From Rhodospirillaceae bacterium (lineage in GTDB: Bacteria; Pseudomonadota; Alphaproteobacteria; Bin65), in assembly GCA_028819475.1 (NCBI GenBank), contig JAPPLJ010000030.1, positions 405,358 through 469,357 on the forward strand: a stretch of DNA of 64,000 bases. Reading direction: 5' to 3'. Positions 18,356 through 27,503 of the stretch are shown here, piece by piece. Each line of letters opens with the position of its first letter. Within the stretch, counting starts at the first letter, position 1. A program made the position numbers and the translations under genes. Under the pieces are notes generated by a model. The model was not told the origin of the DNA. It searched no databases and was given only the letters and a program-made list of their open reading frames with translations.

Positions 18356-19875
18356 CGGTTCGCCGCCTTCGGACCCCGGAAGGTGGATTCGCGCACTGTC
18401 GTGCCGCCGTCCTCGCTGGTGACGACGAAACGGATCTTCGTTTCCGGCGCGGTCACGCTCCGTGCCGGCGCGCGGACATGGAGCCGGTATTCGCCCAGAC
18501 CGTCCGGCGGCGCGGTGACGGTCACGCGGGTCGCCGGCCGGGTCGAACGGCCAACAAGGACCATCCGCGCGCCCGGCAGGCCCGCCACGGCAATTTCGAA
18601 GTGTCGTGTCGCCCGCGCCTTGTTCAGCACCTTGAGATCGTAGCTGTTCTGGATCGCCCCGCTCGACAGTTGCACGAACAGGGTCCGGTCGTGCAGCACG
18701 CTGACGCCCTGGTCGTCGCGCGTTGCGAGGGAGACGACCATCAGGCCGGCGACGCCGAGCAGCATGAGGAAATACAGTACGGTACGCGGCCGGATCAGCC
18801 GGTAAGTCAGCGGCTCTTTCGCCGCGCGCTGCGCCATGCGCCGCTCGGTATCGAAGGCGATCAGGTTGGGCGGCAGACCGACTTTCGCCATGATCTCGTT
18901 GCAGGAATCAACGCACAGGCCGCAGCCGATGCATTCGAGCTGGAGGCCGTCGCGGATGTCGATGCCGGTCGGGCAGACCGCGACGCACTGCTTGCAGTCG
19001 ATACAGTGGCCGGTGTCGCCCCATGCCTGGCCCTTTCGGTGCGGGCCGCGCGGCTCGCCGCGATGACGGTTGTAGGTGACGACGAGGGAATCCTCATCGA
19101 GCATCGCCGCCTGGAAGCGCGGCCACGGGCACATGAAGGTGCAGACCTGTTCGCGCGCCATGCCGGCCAGCAGATACGTCGTGGCCGTGAACAGGCCGAC
19201 GAAGAAGTAGACCGATTCCGATGCCGCCCCGGCGAAGAAATCGCGGACCACCGTCGGCGCATCGACGAAATACATGATCCAGGCACCGCCGGTCAGGAAG
19301 GCGATGATGAGCCAGGCGCCGTGCTTGGCCATTTTGCGGCCAATCTTTCCGGCCGACCAAGGCTGTTTGTCGAGCCGGATGCGGGCGCCGCGGTCACCCT
19401 CGACCCGCCGCTCGACCCACATGAACAGGTCAGTCCACACGGTCTGCGGGCAGGCATAGCCGCACCACACGCGGCCGGCGAGGCTGGTCGCGAGGAACAG
19501 GCCAACCGCGGCGAGCACCAAGAGGCCGGTGAGGTAGTAGACCTCCTGGGGCCAGATCTCGATGAAGAAAAAATAGCCGCGCTCGTGGTTGAGATCGACC
19601 AGCACGGCCTGGTCCGGCGCGCCGGGGCCGCGGTCCCAGCGCACCCAGGGCAATACGTAGTACAGGCCGAGCAGGCCGAGCAGCGCCGCCCATTTGAGGC
19701 TGCGGAACCGGCCGCTGACCTTGCGGGGATAGACCTGCGCCCGGCGGGCGTAGAGGTTGAGGGGGCGCGACGGCGCCCCGGCCCCGGCGCGCGCGGCGGC
19801 CTTCTGCTCGCGGACCGAGCGGATGTCGGCAGCGTCGCCGTAGTCGTGAACCGTAGCGCTACCGTCCGGGGACAC
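18352..19875 (-). CDS. ccoG: cbb3 oxidase accessory Fe-S membrane protein CcoG/FixG
   Basis: 507 residues. CcoG is a polytopic membrane protein with two [4Fe-4S] clusters; in other bacteria it reduces Cu(II) to Cu(I) for cbb3 assembly. Visible are CGYACPQTVWTDLFMW, CTFMCPWPRFQAAM, then the paired ferredoxin motif CIDCKQCVAVCPTG and CIGCGLCVDSC, plus about five membrane helices and a C-terminal Ig-like domain. The gene begins 66 bases after ccoP and overlaps ccoH by four bases. Confidence 0.96.
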   Translation of the reverse strand: MSPDGSATVHDYGDAADIRSVREQKAAARAGAGAPSRPLNLYARRAQVYPRKVSGRFRSLKWAALLGLLGLYYVLPWVRWDRGPGAPDQAVLVDLNHERGYFFFIEIWPQEVYYLTGLLVLAAVGLFLATSLAGRVWCGYACPQTVWTDLFMWVERRVEGDRGARIRLDKQPWSAGKIGRKMAKHGAWLIIAFLTGGAWIMYFVDAPTVVRDFFAGAASESVYFFVGLFTATTYLLAGMAREQVCTFMCPWPRFQAAMLDEDSLVVTYNRHRGEPRGPHRKGQAWGDTGHCIDCKQCVAVCPTGIDIRDGLQLECIGCGLCVDSCNEIMAKVGLPPNLIAFDTERRMAQRAAKEPLTYRLIRPRTVLYFLMLLGVAGLMVVSLATRDDQGVSVLHDRTLFVQLSSGAIQNSYDLKVLNKARATRHFEIAVAGLPGARMVLVGRSTRPATRVTVTAPPDGLGEYRLHVRAPARSVTAPETKIRFVVTSEDGGTTVRESTFRGPKAANR

Positions 19876-19941
19876 GATGGCTCTCCCTCAGCCGCCTTTG
19901 CACCGGGTTCCGTTCCCGATGGCCGGTGCCGGCGGGCGCGT

Positions 19942-20820
19942 CTACTCGCCGCCACCCAGGGCGTGGACGTAGACAGCCAGCATTTTGATGGTCTCGGCGT
20001 CCAGCCTGGTGTGCCACGCAGGCATCGCGCCCATGTTCGGCTTGGCGATCTGCGTAACGATTCCCGCCTTCGAGCCGTCCCGCAGCCAGATGGCGTCGCT
20101 CAGACGGGGCGCGCCCTGCTCCCGGTCGCCCCGCCCTGTCGCGCCGTGGCAGGTGGCGCAGTGTTCTTTGTAAAGCGGCGCACCCCGTGCCGACGCCGCG
20201 CTGTCGGTCGAGCGCTTGCTCAGGGACAGGACGAACTCGGCGACATCCGCGATCTGTTCTGGCGAGAGCGTTGCATCCTCTTCGCCGCCGAAAACCGGCA
20301 TTTCCGAGATGCGGGTGTCGTCTTCCTCGTTGCGCACGCCATAGCGAATCGTCTCGTGAATTTCCTCGAGCTTGCCGCCCCACAGCCAGTCGTCGTCGGC
20401 GAGCGAGGGATAGCCGCCGGGATTGCCTGTCCCGCCGACGCCGTGACAGGGCGCACAATTGTCGGCGAAGGCCGCCTTGCCGCCGGCCAGCGCAAAGCGC
20501 AGCAATTGATCGTTCGTGCGGATATCGGCGAGGGAGGAGTCGCGTATGCCCTGCCGGAATTTGCCCTGGGCGGCTCTCGCCGCGGCGATCTTCTGCTCCA
20601 CCTCGACGCGCGAGGAGTAACCGAGCACGCCCTTCGTGTAGCCCGAGAGGCCGGGAATCGCCGGATAGAGAATGAAATAGACGACCGCCCAGGCGATGGT
20701 GGCATAGAGCAGCCAGAGCCACCAGCGCGGTAGCGGGGTGTTCAACTCCTGGATGCCGTCCCATTCATGGCCGGTTGTGGCCTGGCCGGTGTAGAGGTCT
20801 TTCTCGATCTTGCTCGGCAT
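19942..20820 (-). CDS. ccoP: cbb3 oxidase diheme cytochrome c subunit CcoP
   Basis: 292 residues. It carries electrons from soluble cytochrome c or bc1 towards CcoO. One N-terminal membrane helix (about residues 32-55) is followed by two periplasmic cytochrome c domains with CxxCH motifs CAPCH (near 143) and CATCH (near 236). The N-terminus with GHEWDGIQELNTPLPRWW is diagnostic for CcoP. It begins three bases from the ccoQ stop. Confidence 0.96.
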   Translation of the reverse strand: MPSKIEKDLYTGQATTGHEWDGIQELNTPLPRWWLWLLYATIAWAVVYFILYPAIPGLSGYTKGVLGYSSRVEVEQKIAAARAAQGKFRQGIRDSSLADIRTNDQLLRFALAGGKAAFADNCAPCHGVGGTGNPGGYPSLADDDWLWGGKLEEIHETIRYGVRNEEDDTRISEMPVFGGEEDATLSPEQIADVAEFVLSLSKRSTDSAASARGAPLYKEHCATCHGATGRGDREQGAPRLSDAIWLRDGSKAGIVTQIAKPNMGAMPAWHTRLDAETIKMLAVYVHALGGGE

Positions 20821-20823
20821 CGC

Positions 20824-21030
20824 CTAGGCCCCCGGTTTCTCCGACGATCCGGTTTCAGGCGGCGGCGGGGCGGTCTCGGCCGTCCGGTCGTCTTCTCCCA
20901 GCGGGATCCGGGCGGCGCGGCGGAACCGCTCGCGGTTGGACGGCCACAGGACCCAGGCGACAATCCCGAGGAACAGCGCCATCATCCAGACGACCCAGGC
21001 GGAACGGACAAAGGCGTAGAAATCCTCCAC
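20824..21030 (-). CDS. ccoQ: cbb3 oxidase small subunit CcoQ
   Basis: 68 residues with one membrane helix (about 9-29) and a cytoplasmic tail. The segment ALFLGIVAWVLWPSNRERFRRAA is typical of CcoQ, which stabilises the association of CcoP with CcoNO. The C-terminal half is Pro/Glu-rich and probably disordered. It lies between ccoO and ccoP as in the standard ccoNOQP order. Confidence 0.92.
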   Translation of the reverse strand: MEDFYAFVRSAWVVWMMALFLGIVAWVLWPSNRERFRRAARIPLGEDDRTAETAPPPPETGSSEKPGA

Positions 21031-21040
21031 CGCGCGCCTC

Positions 21041-21775
21041 CTACTGCTGCAGGTCCTTGACGGTGTATTTCTTGAAATCCACCATCCGGCCCAGAATCTG
21101 GAGATAGGCCACCAGCGCGTCCATTTCGGTCAGCTCTTCCGGCCTGCCGTCGAAATCGGCGACCATCGCCTTCGGATACCGCTCCAGCAGCCCGTCATGG
21201 TCGTGGTCGCCTTCGGGATCGGCCTGGCCGACCATGTCGGCGTAGGCCGCGGCAATCATCGCTTCGGTATAGGGTACGCCGACCGCCTTGTTGGCCTTCA
21301 GATGGCGGGCGATATCATCGCTGCCCAGCCGGCGCCGCAGCAGGAAACTGTAAGGCGGCATGACGCTGCCCGGCTCGACGCTGCGCGGATCGACCAGATG
21401 CTGGACATGCCAGGCGTTGGAAAATTTGCCGCCGACCCGGGCGAGGTCCGGACCGGTCCGCTTGGAGCCCCACTGGAAGGGATGGTCGTACATGCTCTCG
21501 GCGGCGAGGCTGTAAGGGCCGTAGCGCTCCACCTCGTCGCGGAAGGCGCGGATCATCTGGCTGTGGCAGTTGTAGCAGCCCTCGCGGATGTAGATGTTCC
21601 GCCCGGCGAGTTCGAGCGGCGAATACGGACGGACGCCCTGAACCGGCTCGATCGTCGACTTGATCGTGTAGAGGGGGACGATCTCCACCAGCCCGCCGAT
21701 CGACACGGTGATCAGCGTCGCGATCGCCAGCAGGATGACGTTCTTTTCCAGGATCGCGTGGGAGAATTTCGCCAT
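21041..21775 (-). CDS. ccoO: cbb3 oxidase monoheme cytochrome c subunit CcoO
   Basis: 244 residues. An N-terminal membrane helix (about residues 13-35) is followed by a periplasmic domain with one heme c site [11 protein letters not shown] (near 67-77). The [16 protein letters not shown] block and [17 protein letters not shown] are strongly conserved in CcoO. It starts 12 bases after ccoN. Confidence 0.97.
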   Translation of the reverse strand: MAKFSHAILEKNVILLAIATLITVSIGGLVEIVPLYTIKSTIEPVQGVRPYSPLELAGRNIYIREGCYNCHSQMIRAFRDEVERYGPYSLAAESMYDHPFQWGSKRTGPDLARVGGKFSNAWHVQHLVDPRSVEPGSVMPPYSFLLRRRLGSDDIARHLKANKAVGVPYTEAMIAAAYADMVGQADPEGDHDHDGLLERYPKAMVADFDGRPEELTEMDALVAYLQILGRMVDFKKYTVKDLQQ

Positions 21776-21787
21776 CTCCTGCGCCCC

Positions 21788-23314
21788 CTACGCGGTCGCC
21801 GCCGCGCCGGCGCCGGACGGCTGAGAGCCCTCGTAGGCGGATACCTGGTCGTCGGCGTAGTTGCCGCGAATCGTGCGGTAAAGATTGTAGATCATCAGCA
21901 GCGCGCCGATCAGGAACAGGATGCCGCCGAACGCCCGGATCACATAGTAGGGGTGCATCGCCTCCACTGTCTCGACGAAGCGGTATTGCAGGAAGCCGAG
22001 ATCGTTATAGGCCCGCCACATCAGCCCCTGCATGATCCCGGAGATCCACATCGAGGTGATGTAGAGCACGATGCCCAGCGTCGCGATCCAGAAATGGTAG
22101 CTGACCAGCTTCAGGCTGAAGAGCTCGCGCCGCCCCCACAGTTTCGGCACCAGGAAATAAAGCGCGCCGAAGCTGATGAAGGCGACCCAGCCGAGCGCGC
22201 CGGAATGGACGTGGCCGACGGTCCAGTCGGTATAGTGGCTGAGCGCGTTGACCGGCTTGATCGACATGACCGGCCCTTCGAAGGTGCTCATGCCGTAGAA
22301 GCCGACCGAGGCGACCAGGAAGCGCAGGACCGGATCGGTCCGCAGCTTGTCCCAAGCGCCGGAGAGCGTCATCAGGCCGTTGATCATGCCGCCCCAGCTC
22401 GGCATCCACAGCATGACCGAGAACATCATGCCGAGGCTCTGCGCCCAGTCGGGCAGGGCGGTGTAGTGCAGATGGTGCGGGCCGGCCCAGATGTAGAGGA
22501 AGATCAGCGACCAGAAGTGGATGACCGACAGCCGGTAGGAGTAGACCGGCCGCTCCGCCCGCTTCGGGACGAAGTAATACATGATCCCCAGGAAGCCGGC
22601 GGTCAGGAAGAAGCCGACCGCGTTGTGGCCGTACCACCACTGGGTCAGCGCGTCCTGCACGCCGGACCACAGGATGTAGCTCTTCGCGCCGACCCAGGAC
22701 ACGGGCACCGCCAGGTTATTGACGATGTGCAGCATCGCCACGGTGATGATGAAGGCGAGGAAGAACCAGTTGGCGACGTAGATGTGCGGCTCTTTCCGGC
22801 GCATGATCGTGCCGCCGTAGACCAGCAGATAGATCACCCAGACGATGGTCAGCCAGATATCGACATACCATTCGGGCTCGGCATACTCCTTGCTCTGGGT
22901 CACGCCCATGACATAGCCGGTGCCGGCCAGCACGATGAATATCTGGTAGCCCCAGAACAGGAAGCTGGCGAGCGCCGGACCGCCCCAGAGCGGCGCCCGG
23001 CAGGTGCGCTGGACGACGTAGAGCGAGGTCGCGAACAGCGCATTGCCGCCGAAGGCGAAGATCGCCGCCGAAGTGTGGAGCGGCCGCAGCCGGCCGAAGC
23101 TCGTCCACGGCAGGTCGAGATTGAGAACGGGGAAGGCAAGCTGCAGGGCGATGATGACGCCGACGAGGAACGCCACAATGCCCCAGAAGGCCGTCGCCAG
23201 CGTGAACTGGCGGACCACGGTCATGTTGTAGGCGGGGTATTGCGCGGTGCGCGCCGTTCCGCCGGCGAGGGCGTCAACGCCGTCCGGTCCCGCTTCGGCA
23301 GTTGCAGCTACCAT
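21788..23314 (-). CDS. ccoN: cbb3 oxidase catalytic subunit CcoN
   Basis: 508 residues, the twelve-helix heme-copper oxidase core that reduces O2 to water with high affinity and pumps protons. Active-site and heme histidines are visible in [31 protein letters not shown] and [17 protein letters not shown]. It is first of eight collinear genes ccoNOQP-GHIS, all with short spacers or overlaps. An FNR/FixK-type box lies 105 bases upstream of its ATG, so low-oxygen induction is expected. Confidence 0.97.
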   Translation of the reverse strand: MVAATAEAGPDGVDALAGGTARTAQYPAYNMTVVRQFTLATAFWGIVAFLVGVIIALQLAFPVLNLDLPWTSFGRLRPLHTSAAIFAFGGNALFATSLYVVQRTCRAPLWGGPALASFLFWGYQIFIVLAGTGYVMGVTQSKEYAEPEWYVDIWLTIVWVIYLLVYGGTIMRRKEPHIYVANWFFLAFIITVAMLHIVNNLAVPVSWVGAKSYILWSGVQDALTQWWYGHNAVGFFLTAGFLGIMYYFVPKRAERPVYSYRLSVIHFWSLIFLYIWAGPHHLHYTALPDWAQSLGMMFSVMLWMPSWGGMINGLMTLSGAWDKLRTDPVLRFLVASVGFYGMSTFEGPVMSIKPVNALSHYTDWTVGHVHSGALGWVAFISFGALYFLVPKLWGRRELFSLKLVSYHFWIATLGIVLYITSMWISGIMQGLMWRAYNDLGFLQYRFVETVEAMHPYYVIRAFGGILFLIGALLMIYNLYRTIRGNYADDQVSAYEGSQPSGAGAAATA

Positions 23315-23418
23315 GCCGGTCGGTCGCCCCCGATCTGATGGCTTCGGGCGTCACCGGACTGCATCGAGGCGCCCCCCGGCAACGGATGCATTGGACTCGG
23401 TTGATGTTCGCATAGGCA

Positions 23419-23432
23419 TTGACTTATATCAA
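23419..23432. promoter_or_regulatory. FNR/FixK/Anr-type binding box
   Basis: TTGACTTATATCAA, which matches the CRP/FNR-family pattern TTGAt-N4-aTCAA with both half sites intact apart from one base (TTGAC for TTGAT). It sits in the divergent region between ccoN (minus, start 23314) and the DUF2189-type gene (plus, start 23500), 105 and 67 bases from the two start codons. That distance fits activation of ccoNOQP by an oxygen-sensing FNR or FixK; it may also affect the divergent gene. Confidence 0.8.
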
Positions 23433-23499
23433 TTTGATCCGCCCTTTGCGGACGTAGATTTTTCCGGTTGACCGGTTACCTGTGCGGCGGGGCTGAAAC

Positions 23500-24309
23500 G
23501 TGGCGGTGGCAGAGGCATCGGCGGACAAAAGGACGACGCAAACCCGAACCGTCCCTTTGGGCGCGCCGTGGACCTGGCTTGCTGCCGGGTGGGAGGATCT
23601 CCGCCGGTCGCGCGGCACGAGCCTGGTCTGGGGCGCCCTGTTCGCCGTCGCCGGCCTCGTCATTCTGCTGATCCTGCATCGCTACCGGATGTACAATCTG
23701 GTGCTGCCGCTGGTGGCCGGTTTTATGCTGGTCGCCCCGCTGCTCGCCGTCGGCCTCTATCACGTCAGCCGGGAACTGGAGCAGGACCGGCGCGTCGGTA
23801 TCGGAACCGCGCTGGGCGCGTGGCGCCGCAATGCCGGCCAGGTGGCGCTGCTCGGCTTCGTGCTGGGACTCTTCTTCCTGTTCTGGATCCGCATTGCGAC
23901 GCTGCTGTTCGCCGTGTTCTTCGGCAGCGAACCGCCGCTGGCGTTCGGCTCGGAACCGCCGAACCTCCTCGGCTTCATCGAAACGGTTATCCTGACCGGC
24001 CGGAATCTGGGCTTCCTGGTCGTCGGCTGCCTTGTCGGCGCGGCCCTGGCGACGATCGTTTTTGCCGTTTCCGCCGTGTCCGCGCCCATGCTGATCGACC
24101 GCGACGTGACGGTATTCGAAGCCGTCCTGACCAGCTTGCGTACGGTGGAACGCAACAAATCCGCCATGCTGCTGTGGGCGATCCTGATCGTCCTGTTCAC
24201 CGGAGCGGGCTTCCTTGTCGGATTTATCGGCCTCGCCGTGACGTTGCCGCTCGTCGCCCATGCAACCTGGCACGCCTACCGGGATCTGGTGCCCCCGCAG
24301 GCCTCCTGA
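23500..24309 (+). CDS. DUF2189-type integral membrane protein
   Basis: 269 residues with six or so membrane helices (about 48-65, 70-88, 105-130, 155-185, 195-215 and 225-250). The block GFMLVAPLLAVGLYHVSRELE and the C-terminal LPLVAHATWHAYRDLV are characteristic of the DUF2189 family, often found beside cbb3 oxidase or other low-oxygen genes. The GTG at 23500 is the start that leaves a plausible N-terminus; another in-frame GTG lies six bases downstream. It shares its divergent promoter region and FNR-type box with ccoN. Confidence 0.8.
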   Translation: MAVAEASADKRTTQTRTVPLGAPWTWLAAGWEDLRRSRGTSLVWGALFAVAGLVILLILHRYRMYNLVLPLVAGFMLVAPLLAVGLYHVSRELEQDRRVGIGTALGAWRRNAGQVALLGFVLGLFFLFWIRIATLLFAVFFGSEPPLAFGSEPPNLLGFIETVILTGRNLGFLVVGCLVGAALATIVFAVSAVSAPMLIDRDVTVFEAVLTSLRTVERNKSAMLLWAILIVLFTGAGFLVGFIGLAVTLPLVAHATWHAYRDLVPPQAS

Positions 24310-24323
24310 CAGGAACGCCGCCC

Positions 24324-24485
24324 ATGTCCAATGTCGTCATGATGTTCGTCGGGATACTGGTCGCGCTCGCCGGGCTGTTCATGCTTGCGCGCGCGACCGA
24401 TGACATGTTCGGCTTTGCCGGGGCGGTCTTCACTGCCTTCGGCGTCCTGTTCGCCTTCGGCGTGGTTCGCCGGATGACGGGCTGA
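24324..24485 (+). CDS. Small two-helix membrane protein
   Basis: 53 residues starting at the ATG at 24324, 14 bases after the DUF2189-type gene. Two hydrophobic stretches (about 3-21 and 27-47) are separated by RATDDMFGF. I do not recognise a named family. The tight spacing suggests co-transcription with the upstream gene and so possible control by the FNR-type box. A much longer reading in this frame is only a shadow of the upstream gene. Confidence 0.6.
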   Translation: MSNVVMMFVGILVALAGLFMLARATDDMFGFAGAVFTAFGVLFAFGVVRRMTG

Positions 24486-24640
24486 CGGCCTGCCCGATCC
24501 GCCGTCATGGCTGGTGCAGATCGGCGGTTCCCTTCTGTAATGATCGCCACGGACCTGTAGGCAATCCGGGACGTGCCGGCTTGAATGTCCGGCCGTGCGG
24601 CGCAACTTTCCCGGAAACGCTCGAGACTCGGAGGTGCCTG

Positions 24641-25009
24641 ATGACGAGGCTCCTGTTCATCGCGGTCCTGGCCCTGGGACTCACGACTCCGGTCGCCGGG
24701 GCTCTGGCCCATCACGGCTGGTCGTGGACGACCGGCGGCAACATCGATCTGACCGGCATTATCAAGACCGTCCGCCTGGGCAATCCCCACGGCGTCCTGA
24801 AGGTCGACGTTGAGGGCGAGGAGTGGACGGTCGAGGTCGGCCAACCTTGGCGCAACCGTCGCGCCGGCCTCAGGGACGGCGACCTGGCCGAAGGGGTCGA
24901 GATCCGGGTGATCGGCGAGCCGGCCGCCGATGTGTCGGAAAAACGGGTCAAGGTGGAGCGGCTGTTCCTGGGCAGACGGGAATTCGTTCTATACCCCGGG
25001 CGCAACTGA
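24641..25009 (+). CDS. DUF6152-like exported small protein
   Basis: 122 residues with a signal peptide (about 1-23, ending GALAHH). The mature protein begins HHGWSW and has the pattern GIIKTVRLGNPHGVLKVDV and EEWTVEVGQPWRNRRAGL seen in DUF6152 proteins, a periplasmic beta-rich family of unknown role. The ATG at 24641 follows a CGGAGG Shine-Dalgarno. It is followed immediately by the DUF6644-like gene; the two families often occur together. Confidence 0.72.
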   Translation: MTRLLFIAVLALGLTTPVAGALAHHGWSWTTGGNIDLTGIIKTVRLGNPHGVLKVDVEGEEWTVEVGQPWRNRRAGLRDGDLAEGVEIRVIGEPAADVSEKRVKVERLFLGRREFVLYPGRN

Positions 25010-25013
25010 GACC

Positions 25014-25484
25014 TTGGAATCCCTGTTCGCAGCGATCGAAGGGTCGGCCCTGGCGCAAACCCTGCGGGCTTCCCGCTGGCTCTATGCCGCCGTCAACGGC
25101 GCGCACATCTTCGCAATCGCCCTGCTGATCGGGTCGGTCGTCCCGCTCAACCTGCGGCTTCTCGGCGTGTGGCGGAGCATCTCCCGCGAAGCGGTGGTGC
25201 GGGTGCTCGCACCCGTCGCGGCGAGCGGGCTGATCCTTGCCCTGCTCACGGGACCGCTGCTGTTCGCGGTCCGGGCGCGGGAATACAGCGGTATCGAATT
25301 CCTGCAGCTCAAGCTGGTCTTCATCGCTGTCGGGGTTCTCTCCACGCTCGCCCTGTGCCGGACCCACGGGTTTCTGCTCAAGGACGCTCCTCGCGCGCGC
25401 CTGGCCGGTCACGCCATCCTCTCGACGGTATGCTGGCTGGGCGCACTCGTCTGTGGGCGCTTGATCGCCTTCGCCGGCGATTGA
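25014..25484 (+). CDS. DUF6644-like four-helix membrane protein
   Basis: About 156 residues with four membrane helices (about 25-45, 62-85, 95-115 and 128-150). The pattern VNGAHIFAIALLIGSVVPLNLRLLG and GLILALLTGPLLFAVRAREY resembles small membrane proteins of the DUF6644/DUF2214 group. I chose the TTG at 25014, four bases after the DUF6152-like stop, because it keeps the conserved N-terminal helix; there is no strong Shine-Dalgarno, so the start is uncertain. Function unknown. Confidence 0.62.
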   Translation: MESLFAAIEGSALAQTLRASRWLYAAVNGAHIFAIALLIGSVVPLNLRLLGVWRSISREAVVRVLAPVAASGLILALLTGPLLFAVRAREYSGIEFLQLKLVFIAVGVLSTLALCRTHGFLLKDAPRARLAGHAILSTVCWLGALVCGRLIAFAGD

Positions 25485-25505
25485 CGCCGATACCGTCGGG
25501 CCGGC

Positions 25506-25784
25506 ATGGTCGAATTGATCGATACCGTCGTCCAGCAGAGCGAATGACTCGCCGGCCCCCGTTGGTCGCTGGCCGACGCGGCCATAAAGCCCTTCGCCGA
25601 GCGCCTGCACCAGCTTGGCGGCCTCTGGCTCGCCGGGCGCCCCGCGGCCGACCGGGGGTGGGCGCGCGTCACGGCGCGGCCTTCCTATCAGGCGACCGCC
25701 GAGGTGCAGCGCGACCGGCCGCGCGAAGCCGCCATGCGCGAACGCGGCCGCGCCGCCCTTCCCCGATTGTCGGAGATCGCCTGA
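25506..25784 (+). pseudogene. Remnant of a glutathione S-transferase-like gene (C-terminal part)
   Basis: One frame reads an ATG at 25506, 13 codons, a TGA at 25545-25547, then continues in the same frame for another 78 codons to a TGA at 25782. The second part has LAGPRWSLADAAIKPFAERL and WARVTARPSYQATAEV, the usual C-terminal helical-domain pattern of glutathione S-transferases. The thioredoxin-fold half is missing: the region directly upstream is the intact DUF6644-like gene. I read this as a truncated relic carrying a nonsense mutation. The family call rests on pattern recognition. Confidence 0.6.
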
Positions 25785-25845
25785 CCGAATTGACGGCGGC
25801 TATTTGCCCGCCGGTCCGAGTCGAACCCGCCCCTGAAATACCCGT

Positions 25846-27294
25846 ATGACCGCACCGCCAGCCGAACCGCCCGGTCGAACGGGAAATCATCCCGGAGAGC
25901 GCCCCGATAAGCGGCCCGAAGCGAAAAGGGGCGCCGACGGTCGGCCCTGGCCGTCACTTCGCGAGGCATTCGCCGTCTGGGCGAAGGTCGCGCTGCTGAG
26001 CTTCGGCGGGCCGGCCGGACAGATCGCCGTGATGCACCGCATCCTGGTCCAGGAAAAGCGCTGGCTCGGCGAGGCGCGCTTCCTGCACGCGCTCAATATC
26101 TGCATGCTGCTGCCCGGCCCGGAGGCCCAGCAGCTCGCCACCTACACCGGCTGGCTCATGCACGGCATCCGCGGCGGCTTCATCGCCGGGCTGCTGTTCG
26201 TCCTGCCCGGCGCTGTCGCCATCATGGCGCTCAGCATTGTCTACGCGCTCTACGGCAACGTCGGCGCCGTGGCGGCGCTGTTCTTCGGGCTCAAGGCCGC
26301 GGTGCTCGCCATCGTCGTCCAGGCCGTCGTGCGCATCGGCAGCCGGGCCCTGCGCAACCGGGCAATGCAGGCGATCGCCGCAATCTCCTTCATCGCGATC
26401 TTCTTCTTCGCCGCACCCTTCCCGCTGATCGTGCTGGCCGCTGCGGTCCTTGGCTTCATCGGCGCGCAGTCCGGTTCGGAGATGTTCGCCGGCGGCGGGC
26501 ACGGCGATGAGGCCGAAGCGGAGGCCGACTCCGCGACGATCCTGGGCGACGCGCCGCCGGCCGGCGGCCGGCCGAACCGGCGGCGGCTGTTCCTGACCGC
26601 CGCCCTGCTGCTGGTCCTGTGGCTCGGCCCGGTCGCCGTCCTGTGGGCGATGCTCGGTGGCGGCCATGTCTTCGCCGAAATCGCCGTCTTCTTCAGCAAG
26701 ATGGCTGTCGTCACCTTCGGCGGCGCCTATGCCGTGCTCGCCTGGGTCGCCCAGGCCGGCGTCGAAACCTATGGCTGGCTGCAACCCGGCGAGATGCTGG
26801 ACGGGCTGGGTATGGCGGAGACGACGCCGGGGCCGCTCATCATGGTGACCCAGTTCGTCGGCTTCATGGCCGCCTTCCGCGAGCCCGGTCTGCTGGCCGC
26901 CCTGCCCGCCGGCGTTCTGGGCGGCGCGCTCACGACCTGGGTGACCTTCGCACCCTGCTTCCTGTGGATATTCCTCGGCGCGCCCTTCGTCGAGCGGCTG
27001 CGCGAGAACCGGGCTCTGACCGCCGCTCTCGCCGCGATCACCGCCGCCGTGGTCGGCGTCATCCTGAACCTCGCCCTCTGGTTCGCGCTCCACGCGATCT
27101 TCGGCACGGTCGTCCGGTTCGAGGCGTGGGGCCTATTGGTCGCCGTCCCGCAGCCGGAATCGCTGAACCCCTGGGCGCTTGCCCTTTCGGCCGCGGCGCT
27201 GATCGCCGCCTTCGGCTTCCGCATCGGCGCCGTACCGCTGCTGACGGCTGCGGCGGTGGTAGGGTTGGCGCTGGGAGCTGTGGGGGCGGTGTAG
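25846..27294 (+). CDS. chrA: Chromate transporter, two-domain ChrA
   Basis: 482 residues. ChrA of the CHR superfamily exports chromate. Both CHR domains are present: the first with VALLSFGGPAGQIAVMHR and MLLPGPEAQQLATYTGW (about residues 47-110), the second with KMAVVTFGGAYAVLAWV and GMAETTPGPLIMVTQFVGF (about 285-345), plus about ten membrane helices. A disordered Arg/Pro-rich N-terminus (1-35) precedes the first domain. The linker between domains is acidic. No ChrB regulator is adjacent, so induction by chromate cannot be judged. Confidence 0.92.
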   Translation: MTAPPAEPPGRTGNHPGERPDKRPEAKRGADGRPWPSLREAFAVWAKVALLSFGGPAGQIAVMHRILVQEKRWLGEARFLHALNICMLLPGPEAQQLATYTGWLMHGIRGGFIAGLLFVLPGAVAIMALSIVYALYGNVGAVAALFFGLKAAVLAIVVQAVVRIGSRALRNRAMQAIAAISFIAIFFFAAPFPLIVLAAAVLGFIGAQSGSEMFAGGGHGDEAEAEADSATILGDAPPAGGRPNRRRLFLTAALLLVLWLGPVAVLWAMLGGGHVFAEIAVFFSKMAVVTFGGAYAVLAWVAQAGVETYGWLQPGEMLDGLGMAETTPGPLIMVTQFVGFMAAFREPGLLAALPAGVLGGALTTWVTFAPCFLWIFLGAPFVERLRENRALTAALAAITAAVVGVILNLALWFALHAIFGTVVRFEAWGLLVAVPQPESLNPWALALSAAALIAAFGFRIGAVPLLTAAAVVGLALGAVGAV

Positions 27295-27330
27295 ACAGGG
27301 GCGGTTGCCAACTGTTCCTACACCCTCGCT

Positions 27331-27455
27331 GTCATTCCGACCGGAGCCCCGGATTCAATCCGGGGCGGAGCGGAGGAATCTCGTCGCCGGACTCGGGTCC
27401 TTGTGGGTGAGACCGAGTCGAGATCCCTCCGCTCGCTTTGCTCGGTCGGGATGAC
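27331..27455. repeat. Dispersed intergenic inverted repeat, copy A
   Basis: 125-base element bounded by GTCATTCCGACC (27331-27342) and GGTCGGGATGAC (27444-27455), a 12-base inverted pair with one mismatch. Inside the left arm is a short CCCCGGATTC/ATCCGGGG hairpin followed by GGAGCGGAGGAATC; the right arm has GAGATCCCTCCGCTC. Related copies lie at 55077-55225 and 58523-58653. It sits between chrA and a convergent small gene and could fold as one long hairpin. Confidence 0.8.
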
Positions 27456-27503
27456 GGTTGAAGGGTGATTGGTCGGGATGAAGCCAGAAGAACGTCGGCC
27501 GGC

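Noticed and set aside
27331..27455. CRISPR array
   Set aside because: The repeats in the window are inverted, single and far apart. No regular direct repeat with unique spacers and no cas genes were seen.
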